Shown: piece after piece, positions 6,857 to 15,074 of the stretch
Numbering within the stretch: the stretch's first letter is position 1
Layout: each line of letters opens with the position of its first letter
DNA from: an uncultured Variovorax sp.
Lineage (GTDB): Bacteria > Pseudomonadota > Gammaproteobacteria > Burkholderiales > Burkholderiaceae
DNA: 22,521 nucleotides
Reading direction: 5' to 3'
Assembly: GCA_946478645.1 (NCBI GenBank)
Contig: CAMLCW010000037.1
Coordinates: 1-22,521, forward strand
Program-made: the position numbers and the translations under genes
The notes under the pieces: generated by a model
Databases searched by the model: none
What the model was told of the DNA's origin: nothing
What the model saw: the letters and a program-made list of their open reading frames with translations, nothing else

Positions 6857-7837
6857 ATGCGAACCTCGTGGCTTCGCCCGCTCCTGCTCACGCTGCCGCT
6901 CGGCCTCACGGCCATCGGCGCGCATGCCCAGGCCAGCGGATTTCCCACCAAGCCGGTCCACCTCGTCGTGGGCTTCGCGCCCGGCGGCGCTTCCGACATC
7001 GTGGCCCGGCTGCTGCAGCCCGAGCTGCAGAAGCGGCTCGGCCAGCCGATCGTCATCGACAACCGCCCCGGCGCCAACGGCAACATCGCCAACGAGGTGG
7101 TCGCCCGCGCCGAGCCCGACGGCTACACGCTGCTGCTGGGCAACCCGGGGCCGCTGGTGTTCAACCCGTTTCTCTACAAGCAGGTGCCGGTCGATCCCGC
7201 CAAGGCTTTCGCGCCGGTCTCGCAACTGACCGAGAGCCCGATGGTGATCGTGGTGCCCGCGAAGTCGCCGCTGAAGTCGGTGGCCGACCTCGTGAACCAG
7301 GCCAAGGCCAAGCCCGGGGGCCTTTCGTACGGCTCGGCCGGCAACGGCAGCTCGATGCACCTGGCCGGCGCAACGCTCCAGGTGCGCACCGGCGCATCGC
7401 TCGTGCACGTGCCCTACAAGGGCAGCGGTCCCGCCATCACCGACCTGCTCGGCGGCCAGCTCGACTTCATGCCCGACAGCCGCTCGACCACGATGCCGTT
7501 CATCCGCGACGGCCGCCTGCGCCCACTCGCGGTCACGGGCGAGCGCCGCGTGGCCGACCTGCCCGACGTGCCCACCGTGGCCGAGGCCGGCGTGCCGAAC
7601 TTCAAGGTAACGACGTGGCTCGGCGTGGTGGCGCCGGCCGGCACGCCGCCGCCCGTTATCAAGCGCCTGCACGAGGCCTTCAGCGAAACGCTGAAGCAGC
7701 CTGCCATCAAGGCCCGCCTCGACGAGCTCGGCACCAACGCGCTGGGCAGCACGCCCGAGGCCTTCGGCCGCGCGATGGAACAGGAGCGCAAGGAAGCGCG
7801 CCTGCTGGTGCAACAGACCGGGATGAAGATCGAATGA
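6857..7837 (+). CDS. Bug-family (TTT) periplasmic solute receptor
   Basis: 326 residues with a Sec signal peptide: positive MRTSWLR, a Leu-rich core, and probable cleavage after AHA near residue 24. The mature protein starts with FPTKPVHLVVGFAPGGASDI, the strand and loop that cradle a carboxylate in Bug proteins. RLGQPIVIDNRPGANGNIA and EPDGYTLLLG follow, all family hallmarks. GGAGA at 6841-6845 lies 11 bp before the ATG and supports the start. Bug proteins bind organic acids in the periplasm for TctAB-type transporters or for signalling. No tctA or tctB gene is present in the window, so this is an orphan receptor, as is common in Burkholderiales. It is the first gene of the catabolic run, and its stop overlaps the next start (ATGA), so receptor and enzymes are probably co-expressed for one substrate. 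Confidence 0.92.
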   Translation: MRTSWLRPLLLTLPLGLTAIGAHAQASGFPTKPVHLVVGFAPGGASDIVARLLQPELQKRLGQPIVIDNRPGANGNIANEVVARAEPDGYTLLLGNPGPLVFNPFLYKQVPVDPAKAFAPVSQLTESPMVIVVPAKSPLKSVADLVNQAKAKPGGLSYGSAGNGSSMHLAGATLQVRTGASLVHVPYKGSGPAITDLLGGQLDFMPDSRSTTMPFIRDGRLRPLAVTGERRVADLPDVPTVAEAGVPNFKVTTWLGVVAPAGTPPPVIKRLHEAFSETLKQPAIKARLDELGTNALGSTPEAFGRAMEQERKEARLLVQQTGMKIE

Positions 7838-8205
7838 GCGCCGCCGTCCTCGAACTCGCACGCTGCAGCGTCTGCGGCGGCACCAGTTTTCCGGCGCAGG
7901 TGCCGGGCTGTCGCCACTGCGGCGCGGCACCCGCGCAATTGCGCGCCGAGGCCTGCGGCGAACCCGCGCGCCTGCTCAATTTCGTCACGGTGCATTCGCC
8001 GCTGGCGCCCGGGCTCACGGTGCCCGCGGTGATCGGCGAAGTGGCGCTCGCGCCCGACCTGGTCGAAGAGGCCCTGATCGACGTGGCCGACGAAAGCGGG
8101 CTCACGCTCGGCATGCCGCTGGCCGCATGCTGGCAGGCCGGCACCGAAGAAGGCGCATCGGGCCACTGGGTGTTCCGCCCGGTCGAAGCGGGGGTGAACG
8201 CATGA
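7834..8205 (+). CDS. DUF35 / OB-fold zinc-ribbon acyl-CoA-associated protein
   Basis: 123 residues starting at an ATG that overlaps the previous stop as ATGA. The N-terminus carries a zinc ribbon with CSVC (Cys11, Cys14) and CRHC (Cys26, Cys29). This is followed by an OB-fold-like beta segment (LLNFVTVHSPLAPGLTVP, then IGEVALAPD). That two-part layout is the DUF35 family (rubredoxin-like zinc ribbon plus OB fold), small partners of thiolase-superfamily enzymes. In steroid side-chain degradation, ChsH2-type DUF35 domains bind the Ltp2 aldolase, and other members partner HMG-CoA synthase or acetoacetyl-CoA thiolase in archaea. The next gene is a thiolase-like protein, again overlapping by ATGA, so an obligate complex with it is likely. 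Here it is stand-alone rather than fused to a MaoC hydratase. Confidence 0.88.
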   Translation: MSAAVLELARCSVCGGTSFPAQVPGCRHCGAAPAQLRAEACGEPARLLNFVTVHSPLAPGLTVPAVIGEVALAPDLVEEALIDVADESGLTLGMPLAACWQAGTEEGASGHWVFRPVEAGVNA

Positions 8206-9356
8206 CCGGCCCGACCTCGCTGCTGCGCGAACGCGCCGTGTATGTGGTGGGCATCGGCCTGCACCCCTACAGCTTTCCTTCTGAAACGCCCTATGTGCAG
8301 CTCGGCCTGCATGCGGTGCGCGAAGCCCTGGCCGATGCCGGGCTCGCGTGGCCGCAGGTCCGCTCGGCGGTGGTCGGCACCGCCGCGCTCGGCATGGCCG
8401 CGGGCCGCGTGATGCTGCGCCACCTGGGCTCCACCGGGCTCGAAGTGATGCAGGTCGAGAACGCCTCGGCCTCGGGCTCGACCGCCTTCCGCATGGCCTG
8501 CCTGCAGGTCGCGAGCGGCGAGCACGACGTGGTGCTGGCCATGGGCGTCGACAAGTTCGGCGACGGCCGCCGCGCCGTGCTGAAGGACGGGCTGACGCCG
8601 CTCAGCCCCACCTCCAACGTGCCGCTCGTGAAGTTCGCGCTGCTGGCGCGGCGCTTCATGCGCGAACGCGGCCTGACGCGCGAGGACATGGCGCGCGTCG
8701 CGGTCAAGAACCACGGCAACGCCGCGCGCAATCCGTATGCGCAGTTCCGCAAGCCGCGCACGCTCGAACAGGTGCTGGCCTCGGCCCCGGTGGCGGGCGA
8801 CCTCACCGCGATGCAGTGCTGCCCGCGCGGCGAAGGCGCCGCGGCGGTGATCGTGGTGTCCGAAGCCGCGCTGGCGCGCCTCGGCCTGCCGCGCGAGCGC
8901 GCCGTGCGCGTGCTGGCTTCCGCGGCCACGAGCGAGATGCTGCCGGCCGACAATGCGCCCGCGCTGGTCGAGCTGGTGCGCACGTCGTCGGCGGCCGCGC
9001 TCGCGCAGGCCGGCATCGGCGCGAAGGACCTGGACATCGTCGAGCTGCACGATGCCTTCACCATTGAGGAGCTGCTCTACACCGAGGCGGTCGGCGTCTG
9101 CGAGACCGGCGAAGGCGCCGCCTACGTCGCACGCGGCGACGCCGCGATCGGCGGGCGCTGCGCGATCAATCCGTCGGGCGGGCTGATCGGCATGGGCCAT
9201 CCGCTCGGCCCCACGGGCATCGGCCAGGTGGCCGAGATCACGCGCCAGCTGCGCGGCGAGGCCGAAGGCCGCCAGCAGCCCGGCGCACGGCTCGCGCTGG
9301 CCCACATGATCGGCCTCGGCTCGGTGGCCGTGGCCCACGTCCTCGCACGTGCCTGA
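8202..9356 (+). CDS. Thiolase-like protein lacking the nucleophilic Cys (Ltp2-like aldolase candidate)
   Basis: 384 residues, SCP-x/lipid-transfer-type thiolase fold. Where thiolases have the acylated cysteine (NACASG), this protein reads NASASG, with Ser89 in the cysteine position. The C-terminal half keeps HDAF (283-286) and GHPLGPTG (332-339, His333). The usual second active-site cysteine near the C-terminus appears replaced in LAHMIGLGS (366-374). Loss of both cysteines argues against thiolytic cleavage. SCP2-thiolase relatives without them, such as Ltp2, work as retro-aldolases on beta-hydroxyacyl-CoA together with a DUF35 partner, which is encoded immediately upstream with an ATGA overlap. 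The enoyl-CoA hydratase just downstream would make a suitable substrate. Fold and substitutions are seen directly; aldolase activity is inferred. The gene would usually be auto-annotated as acetyl-CoA acetyltransferase. Confidence 0.87.
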   Translation: MTGPTSLLRERAVYVVGIGLHPYSFPSETPYVQLGLHAVREALADAGLAWPQVRSAVVGTAALGMAAGRVMLRHLGSTGLEVMQVENASASGSTAFRMACLQVASGEHDVVLAMGVDKFGDGRRAVLKDGLTPLSPTSNVPLVKFALLARRFMRERGLTREDMARVAVKNHGNAARNPYAQFRKPRTLEQVLASAPVAGDLTAMQCCPRGEGAAAVIVVSEAALARLGLPRERAVRVLASAATSEMLPADNAPALVELVRTSSAAALAQAGIGAKDLDIVELHDAFTIEELLYTEAVGVCETGEGAAYVARGDAAIGGRCAINPSGGLIGMGHPLGPTGIGQVAEITRQLRGEAEGRQQPGARLALAHMIGLGSVAVAHVLARA

Positions 9357-9370
9357 AAAAGAAAGCTGCC

Positions 9371-10162
9371 ATGAACTACGACACCCTGCTCTACGAGGTC
9401 ACCGATGCGGTGGCCGTGATCCGGCTCAACCGCCCCGAGCGCATGAACGCCATCGGCGGCGCGATGAAGGCCGAGCTGCGCGACGCGCTGCTCGAACGCG
9501 CGCGCCATGACGATGCGGTGCGCTGCGTGGTCATCACGGGCGCGGGCGACCGCGCCTTCTGTGCCGGCGCCGACATCAAGGAACGCGCCGGCAGCACGAC
9601 GCCGCAGGCGCACTACCACCTGCAGCAGAAGGCCACGCACGAGCTGTTCCGCGCGATCGAGCAATTCGAGAAACCGGTCATCGCTGCCATCAACGGCGTG
9701 GCGATGGGCGGCGGGCTGGAGATCGCGCTGTGCTGCGACGTGCGCATCGCGGCGCACGGCGCGAAGCTGGCGCTGCCCGAGGCGCGCATCGGCGCCCTGC
9801 CCGCCGCGGGTGGCACGCAGCGCCTGCCGCGGCTCGTGGGCCCGGGCATCGCCAAGGAGCTGATGCTCACCGGCGACCACATCGACACCGAGCGCGCGCT
9901 CGCGATCGGCCTGGTGAACCAGGTCGTGGCGCCCGAGGCGCTGATGGCCACCGCCATGGCGATGGCCGCGCGCATCGCAGCCAACGCGCCGCTCGCCGTG
10001 CGCCACATCAAGCATGCGGTCGACACCGGCCTGCAGGTGGGCATCGACGCGGGCCTCGAATACGAGCGCTACGCGGCCGCGCTGGTGGTCGCCAGCGAAG
10101 ACCGCCGCGAAGGCATGCAGGCCTTTGTCGAGAAGCGCAGGCCGGTCTTCCGGGGCCAGTGA
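9371..10162 (+). CDS. Enoyl-CoA hydratase/isomerase (crotonase family)
   Basis: 263 residues, the usual length. FCAGADIKE (63-71) forms the first oxyanion-hole strand and GVAMGGGLEIAL (109-120) the second. Glu117 and Glu137 (LPEARIGALPAAGGTQRL) match the two catalytic glutamates of genuine hydratases, so hydration of a 2-enoyl-CoA to the 3-hydroxyacyl-CoA is expected. The C-terminal helix near the end (EDRREGMQAFVEKRRPVF) is standard. It starts 14 bp after the thiolase-like gene and probably supplies its beta-hydroxyacyl-CoA substrate. No acyl-CoA dehydrogenase is in the window, so the imported acid may already be unsaturated, or the dehydrogenase is encoded elsewhere. Confidence 0.93.
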   Translation: MNYDTLLYEVTDAVAVIRLNRPERMNAIGGAMKAELRDALLERARHDDAVRCVVITGAGDRAFCAGADIKERAGSTTPQAHYHLQQKATHELFRAIEQFEKPVIAAINGVAMGGGLEIALCCDVRIAAHGAKLALPEARIGALPAAGGTQRLPRLVGPGIAKELMLTGDHIDTERALAIGLVNQVVAPEALMATAMAMAARIAANAPLAVRHIKHAVDTGLQVGIDAGLEYERYAAALVVASEDRREGMQAFVEKRRPVFRGQ

Positions 10163-10199
10163 GCGCCGCCCGTCTTCATCACTCAAGGAAAGCAACGAC

Positions 10200-11008
<809 letters not shown>

Positions 11009-11012
<4 letters not shown>

Positions 11013-12040
11013 CCGGCACGATGTTCCGCACCCGTCTCACGGACCTCCTCGGCATGCGGCTGCCCGTGCTCGGCGGCGGCATGATGTGGCTGTCCGACGC
11101 GCGCTACGTCGCAGCGCTGGCGCGCGCCGGCGCCATGGGTTTCATCACGCCGCGCTCGTTCGACGGGCCGGAACAGTTCCGCGCCCAGGTGCGCGCCTGC
11201 CGCGAGGCCGCAGCGGGCCAGCCCTTCGGCGTCAACATCACACAGTCGCGGCGCGCCGAAGAGAACCGCCTCGTGCCCGCGTGGATCGACATCGGCCTCG
11301 AAGAAGGCGCGCGCTGCTTCGAGACCGTGGGGCCGTCGCCCGGGCACCTGTTCGCGCGCATCCATGCCGGCGGCGCGCGCGTGGTGCACAAGTGCGCCTT
11401 CATCGCGCATGCGCTGAAAGCACAGGACGACGGCGCCGACGCGGTGGCGCTGGTCGGCTGCGAAGCCGGCGGCCATCCGGGCACCAACGAGCTGCCGACC
11501 TTCGTGCTCGGCGCGCTCGCGCTGGAGCGCCTGCAGGTGCCGCTGGCCCTGGGCGGCGGCATCGGCAGCGGAAGGCAGATCGCCGCGGCGCTGGCGCTGG
11601 GCGCCGATGCGGTCGTGATGGGCACGCGCTTCCTGGTGTGCGAGGAGATCTGGGCGCACGACGGCTACAAGCGCCACCTCGCGGCGCAGCCGGCCGAGGC
11701 CTCGACGCTCGCGCTGCGCAGCACCGGCCATCCCTGGCGCGTGCTCGACAACGACACCGTGCAGCGCACGCGCGTGCTCGAGGCCGAAGGCGCCTGCCGT
11801 TATCCCGACTTCGGCGCGCTCGCCACCGGCCGCCTCGGCCGCGACAACGCCTATGCGGCCGGCGACTGGAACACCGGCCTGCTGTCGATGGGCCCGGCCA
11901 TCGGCTTCGCGGACCGCGTCGAGCCCGTGCAGGCGGTGCTGCAGCGCCTCATGGACGACGCCGCCACCGGTGCCGCGCAGCTGCGCGCGCTGACCCCTTC
12001 TTCCACCCTTTCGCCTTCGAACTTGCCCTCGCATCCATGA
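11009..12040 (+). CDS. Nitronate monooxygenase / 2-nitropropane dioxygenase-like flavoprotein
   Basis: 343 residues from a GTG overlapping the SDR stop; an ATG at 11021 is an alternative. The TIM-barrel family is shown by LPVLGGGMMWLSDARYVAA at the start, GFITPRSF, the segment GCEAGGHPG (150-158) with the catalytic-position His156, and the FMN phosphate-binding GGGIGSGRQIAAALALGADA followed by VVMGTRF. Members oxidise alkyl nitronates, but relatives in acyl-CoA operons may instead act as enoyl reductases or on unknown substrates. No nitro compound pathway is otherwise evident here, so the name should be read as family only. The C-terminal 15 residues are Ser/Pro-rich. The stop overlaps the next ATG as ATGA, tying it to the CoA ligase. 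Confidence 0.88.
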
Positions 12041-13569
12041 ACCCGAACCTCACGCTCCACTGCGGCAGCCGCAGCCTCGAGGGCACCGCCCTCCAGGCCC
12101 AGGCCGCGCGCGCCGCCAGCGGCTTCCAGTCGCTCGGCCTCCAGCCCGGCGACACCGTCGCGGTGATGCTGCGCAACGACCTGCCCTACCTCGAGCTGAT
12201 GCTGGCCCTCGGCCGGCTCGGCGTGCACCTGGTGGCGGTGAACTGGCACTTCCAGGCCGACGAGGCCGCCTACGTGTTCCAGGACAGCGGCGCGCGCGCG
12301 CTGGTGATCCATGCCGACCTCTGGCCGCGCCTGGCCGGCGCGGTGCCCGCGGGGCTGCCGGTGCTGATCGTGCCGACGCCGCAGGACGTGCGCGAGGCCT
12401 ACGCGCTCGACCCCGTGCCGCTGCCCCAAGGCGCGCAGGACTGGGCCAGCTGGCGCGATGCCTTCCCGCCCTGCACCAGCGAACCGGTGCCCTCGGTGGG
12501 CAGCATGCTCTACACCTCGGGCACCACCGGCCGGCCCAAGGCCGTGATGCGGCTGCCCGGCACGCCGCAGCAGCATGCGGGCTCCAAGCGCGTGCGCGCG
12601 CTCGCGAGCCGGGCGCGCGAAGGCATGCGCACCGCGGTGGTCGGGCCGCTCTACCACGCCGGCCCCAACGCCGCGGCGCGGGTGGCGCTCGACATGGCCG
12701 AGCGCATCGTCGTGCTGCCGCGCTTCGACGCCGAGCAGCTGCTGCGCGTCATCGACGAACACCGCATCACCCACCTGTCGCTGGTGCCGGTGATGCTGGT
12801 GCGGCTGCTCAAGCTGCCGGCCGAGGTGCGCGCGCGCTACGACGTCTCGTCGCTCGAGAACGTCACGCACGGCGGCTCACCCTGCGCGCCCGAGGTGCGG
12901 CGCGCCATGATCGACTGGTGGGGCCCGATCGTGAACGAGACCTACGGCTCGACCGAGACCGGCCTCGTCACCTGGGTCACGGCCACCGAATGGCTCGCGC
13001 GCCCGGGCACCGCCGGGCGGCCGTTCGACGGCATGTCGCTGCGCATCCTCGATGCCGAGGGCCGCGTGCTGCCGCCCGGCGAGGTCGGCGAGATCTACGT
13101 CGACCCGGGCGACAACGCCCTGCCTTTTACCTACCGCAACAACGACGCGGCGCGCCGCGCCATCGAGCGCGACGGCCATGTGACCAACGGCGACATCGGC
13201 TACCTCGACGCCGACGGCTACCTCTACGTCACCGACCGCAAGCGCGACATGGTGATCTCGGGCGGCGTGAACATCTACCCGGCCGAGATCGAGCATGCGC
13301 TGGTGACGAACCCGCAGGTCGCCGACTGTGCCGTGTTCGGCATTCCCGATGCGGAATACGGCGAGGCCGTGGCGGTGGCGGTGGTGCGCGCGCCGGGCAG
13401 TGCCATCACGGAGGCCGAGGTGCGCGACTGGGTACGCCAGCGCCTGGCCGGCTACAAGGTGCCGCGCCATGTGGAGTTCCACGACGCGCTGCCGCGCGAG
13501 AGCATGGGCAAGGTGTTCAAGAACCAGTTGCGCGCACCGCACTGGGAGCGCGCGGGGCGGCGTATATGA
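12037..13569 (+). CDS. AMP-forming acyl-CoA synthetase (ANL superfamily)
   Basis: 510 residues. The phosphate-binding loop is YTSGTTGRPK (159-168). ETYGSTE (301-307) is the A5 motif. Asp400 lies in YLYVTDRKRD, GGVNIYPAEIE (409-419) is the hinge and C-terminal domain start, and Lys492 in SMGKVFK is the adenylation lysine. All catalytic elements are intact. It activates a carboxylic acid to its acyl-CoA with ATP, giving AMP and PPi. The context (Bug receptor, hydratase, aldolase-like protein) suggests it activates the imported acid. The substrate pocket does not reveal the acid from motifs alone. It is the last gene before a 271-bp gap filled by repeats, so the transcript may end or be processed here. 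Confidence 0.93.
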   Translation: MNPNLTLHCGSRSLEGTALQAQAARAASGFQSLGLQPGDTVAVMLRNDLPYLELMLALGRLGVHLVAVNWHFQADEAAYVFQDSGARALVIHADLWPRLAGAVPAGLPVLIVPTPQDVREAYALDPVPLPQGAQDWASWRDAFPPCTSEPVPSVGSMLYTSGTTGRPKAVMRLPGTPQQHAGSKRVRALASRAREGMRTAVVGPLYHAGPNAAARVALDMAERIVVLPRFDAEQLLRVIDEHRITHLSLVPVMLVRLLKLPAEVRARYDVSSLENVTHGGSPCAPEVRRAMIDWWGPIVNETYGSTETGLVTWVTATEWLARPGTAGRPFDGMSLRILDAEGRVLPPGEVGEIYVDPGDNALPFTYRNNDAARRAIERDGHVTNGDIGYLDADGYLYVTDRKRDMVISGGVNIYPAEIEHALVTNPQVADCAVFGIPDAEYGEAVAVAVVRAPGSAITEAEVRDWVRQRLAGYKVPRHVEFHDALPRESMGKVFKNQLRAPHWERAGRRI

Positions 13570-13608
13570 ACCCACCCCGTCCCTCGCGCACTTCGTGTCG
13601 CTCGACTC

Positions 13609-13658
13609 CCCCTCAAGGGGCGCACCCGGCGGCCCGGCAAAGCCGGTTCCGCGGGTGC
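13609..13658. repeat. Hairpin-forming intergenic element after the CoA ligase
   Basis: CCCC-TCAA-GGGG (13609-13620) is followed by an interrupted stem in which GCACCCG (13622-13628) pairs with CGGGTGC (13652-13658), and an inner CCGGC (13634-13638) pairs with GCCGG (13642-13646) around AAA. The block starts 39 bp after the ligase stop. From memory it resembles a dispersed intergenic sequence of Comamonadaceae; that is recognition, not a search. It could terminate or stabilise the transcript's 3' end. Confidence 0.55.
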
Positions 13659-13710
13659 CCTGGCATCGGCGTGCATCGGTTCGAACTGGGCACCACGTTC
13701 AGCGCGCCAG

Positions 13711-13815
13711 GCTCCTTCCCCCTCCGGGGGAAGGCTGGGATGGGGGCAGCCACGGCGCTTGCAGGTGTAGCGCCGCTGGCCCCCACCCCAACCCTCCCCC
13801 GGAGGGGGAGGGAGC
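13711..13815. repeat. Large inverted repeat (REP/BIME-like)
   Basis: Arms of 37 bp at 13711-13747 and 13779-13815 match as reverse complements at 33 of 37 positions, separated by 31 bp. Each arm holds its own small palindrome, CCCCCTCCGGGGG. The right arm ends 25 bp before the alcohol dehydrogenase ATG. Paired, internally palindromic GC-rich units between genes are typical of REP-type dispersed elements. No transposase is nearby. Confidence 0.8.
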
Positions 13816-13840
13816 AACCCGGCCTCCCGTTTCATCCGAT

Positions 13841-15037
13841 ATGAACTCCCCTTTCTTCGGCACCGAGCCCGACCGCTTCGACTTCGCATGGCCGGGCCAG
13901 GCGGTGTTCGGCGAGGGCTGCGCGCAGCAGCAGTTGCCGGCCTGGGCCGCGGGCCGGGGCCTGCGGCGGCCGCTGGTGCTCAGCGATGCGGGGCTCGTGA
14001 AGGCCGGCATCGTGGCGCCGCTGGTCGAGGCGCTGCGCGCCGCCGGCTGCGCGCCCGTGCTGTTCGACGGCGTGGCCGCCAACCCCACGCTCGACAACGT
14101 GCGCCAGGCCCGCGCCTGCTGGGAGGCACAGCAGTGCGACGGCCTCATCGCCGTGGGCGGCGGCAGCGTCATCGACGTGGGCAAGCTGCTGGTCGCCGGG
14201 CTCTGCGCCGACGTGCCGATCGACGAGGTGCTGCGCGAAGGCGACCGCGTGCTGTTGCGCGACGCACCGCCCTTCGCGGCCGTGCCGACCACGGCCGGCA
14301 CCGGCAGTGAGAGCACCACGGCCGCGCTCGTGAAGGACGACCAGGGCCGCAAGCACGTGCTGCGCAGCCGGCGCAGCCGCCCGCAATGGCTCGCGCTCGA
14401 TCCAGGCCTCACGCTGAGCGTGCCGCATGGCGTGACCGCGAGCACCGGCTTCGACACCGTGATGCACGCGCTCGGCGCGGCCACCAACCGCGCGACCAAC
14501 CCGGTCGGCGAGGCGCTGGCCCTGCAGGCGCTGGCTTTGTCGATGCGCGCGCTGCCCGCCGTGCTGGCCGAGCCCGCCTCGCTGAAGGCGCGCAGCGACA
14601 TGCTGCTCGCGAGCTACCTCGCTGGTGTCGCGATGAGCCTGCGTGGCGTCGACGGCATCCATGGCCTGTGCACGCCGCTCGAGGCGCTGGTCGACGTGCC
14701 GCATGCGCATGTGCTGGCCGTGATCTGCGTGCCGCTGATGCGCTTCACCTTGCCCGCGGCCACCGCGCGCTATGCGCAGACTGCGCGGGCCTGCGGACTC
14801 GACAGCAGCCCGGGCGACGGCGACGAGGCGCTGGCCCGCGCGCTCGTGGCGGCCATCGACGCGCTGCGCCGGCAGGCCGGCCTGCCCGGCACGCTGGCCG
14901 AACTCGGCCTTGGCGCCGGCGACCTCGCTCCGGCCGTCATCGATGCGGCGATGGCCAACGCGTCGCTGCGGCTCCACGCGCGGCAGCCCACGCGCGACGA
15001 AGTCACCGCGCTCTATCGCGCCATGCAGCCGGCCTGA
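13841..15037 (+). CDS. Iron-type alcohol dehydrogenase / maleylacetate reductase-like
   Basis: 398 residues of the group III metal-dependent alcohol dehydrogenase fold. NAD(P) binding is shown by GLIAVGGGSVIDVGK (101-115) and VPTTAGTGSE (148-157). The four metal ligand positions are occupied: Asp205 and His209 (FDTVMHALGA), His274 (GIHGLC) and His288 (PHAH). It should reversibly reduce an aldehyde or ketone, or act like maleylacetate reductase; the family does not separate these. The start is the ATG right after the inverted repeat; no good ribosome binding site is visible apart from the purine-rich repeat arm. With the aldehyde dehydrogenase 37 bp downstream it probably handles the carbonyl product of the upstream retro-aldol step (inference). 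Confidence 0.9.
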   Translation: MNSPFFGTEPDRFDFAWPGQAVFGEGCAQQQLPAWAAGRGLRRPLVLSDAGLVKAGIVAPLVEALRAAGCAPVLFDGVAANPTLDNVRQARACWEAQQCDGLIAVGGGSVIDVGKLLVAGLCADVPIDEVLREGDRVLLRDAPPFAAVPTTAGTGSESTTAALVKDDQGRKHVLRSRRSRPQWLALDPGLTLSVPHGVTASTGFDTVMHALGAATNRATNPVGEALALQALALSMRALPAVLAEPASLKARSDMLLASYLAGVAMSLRGVDGIHGLCTPLEALVDVPHAHVLAVICVPLMRFTLPAATARYAQTARACGLDSSPGDGDEALARALVAAIDALRRQAGLPGTLAELGLGAGDLAPAVIDAAMANASLRLHARQPTRDEVTALYRAMQPA

Positions 15038-15074
15038 GGCCGTCCGTTTTCATTTGCTCCTTGCGCAGTCCCCC

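Noticed and set aside
8202..9356. Ordinary acetyl-CoA acetyltransferase
   Set aside because: The nucleophilic cysteine is Ser89 and the C-terminal cysteine is missing, so normal thiolase chemistry is unlikely.
11086..12036. Plus-strand extension upstream of the CoA ligase in the same frame
   Set aside because: The Arg-rich translation is a shadow of the nitronate-monooxygenase-like gene; the true ligase start is the ATG at 12037.
13711..13815. Inverted repeat as a Rho-independent terminator or insertion sequence
   Set aside because: No T-tract follows and no transposase lies between the arms; a REP-like element fits better.
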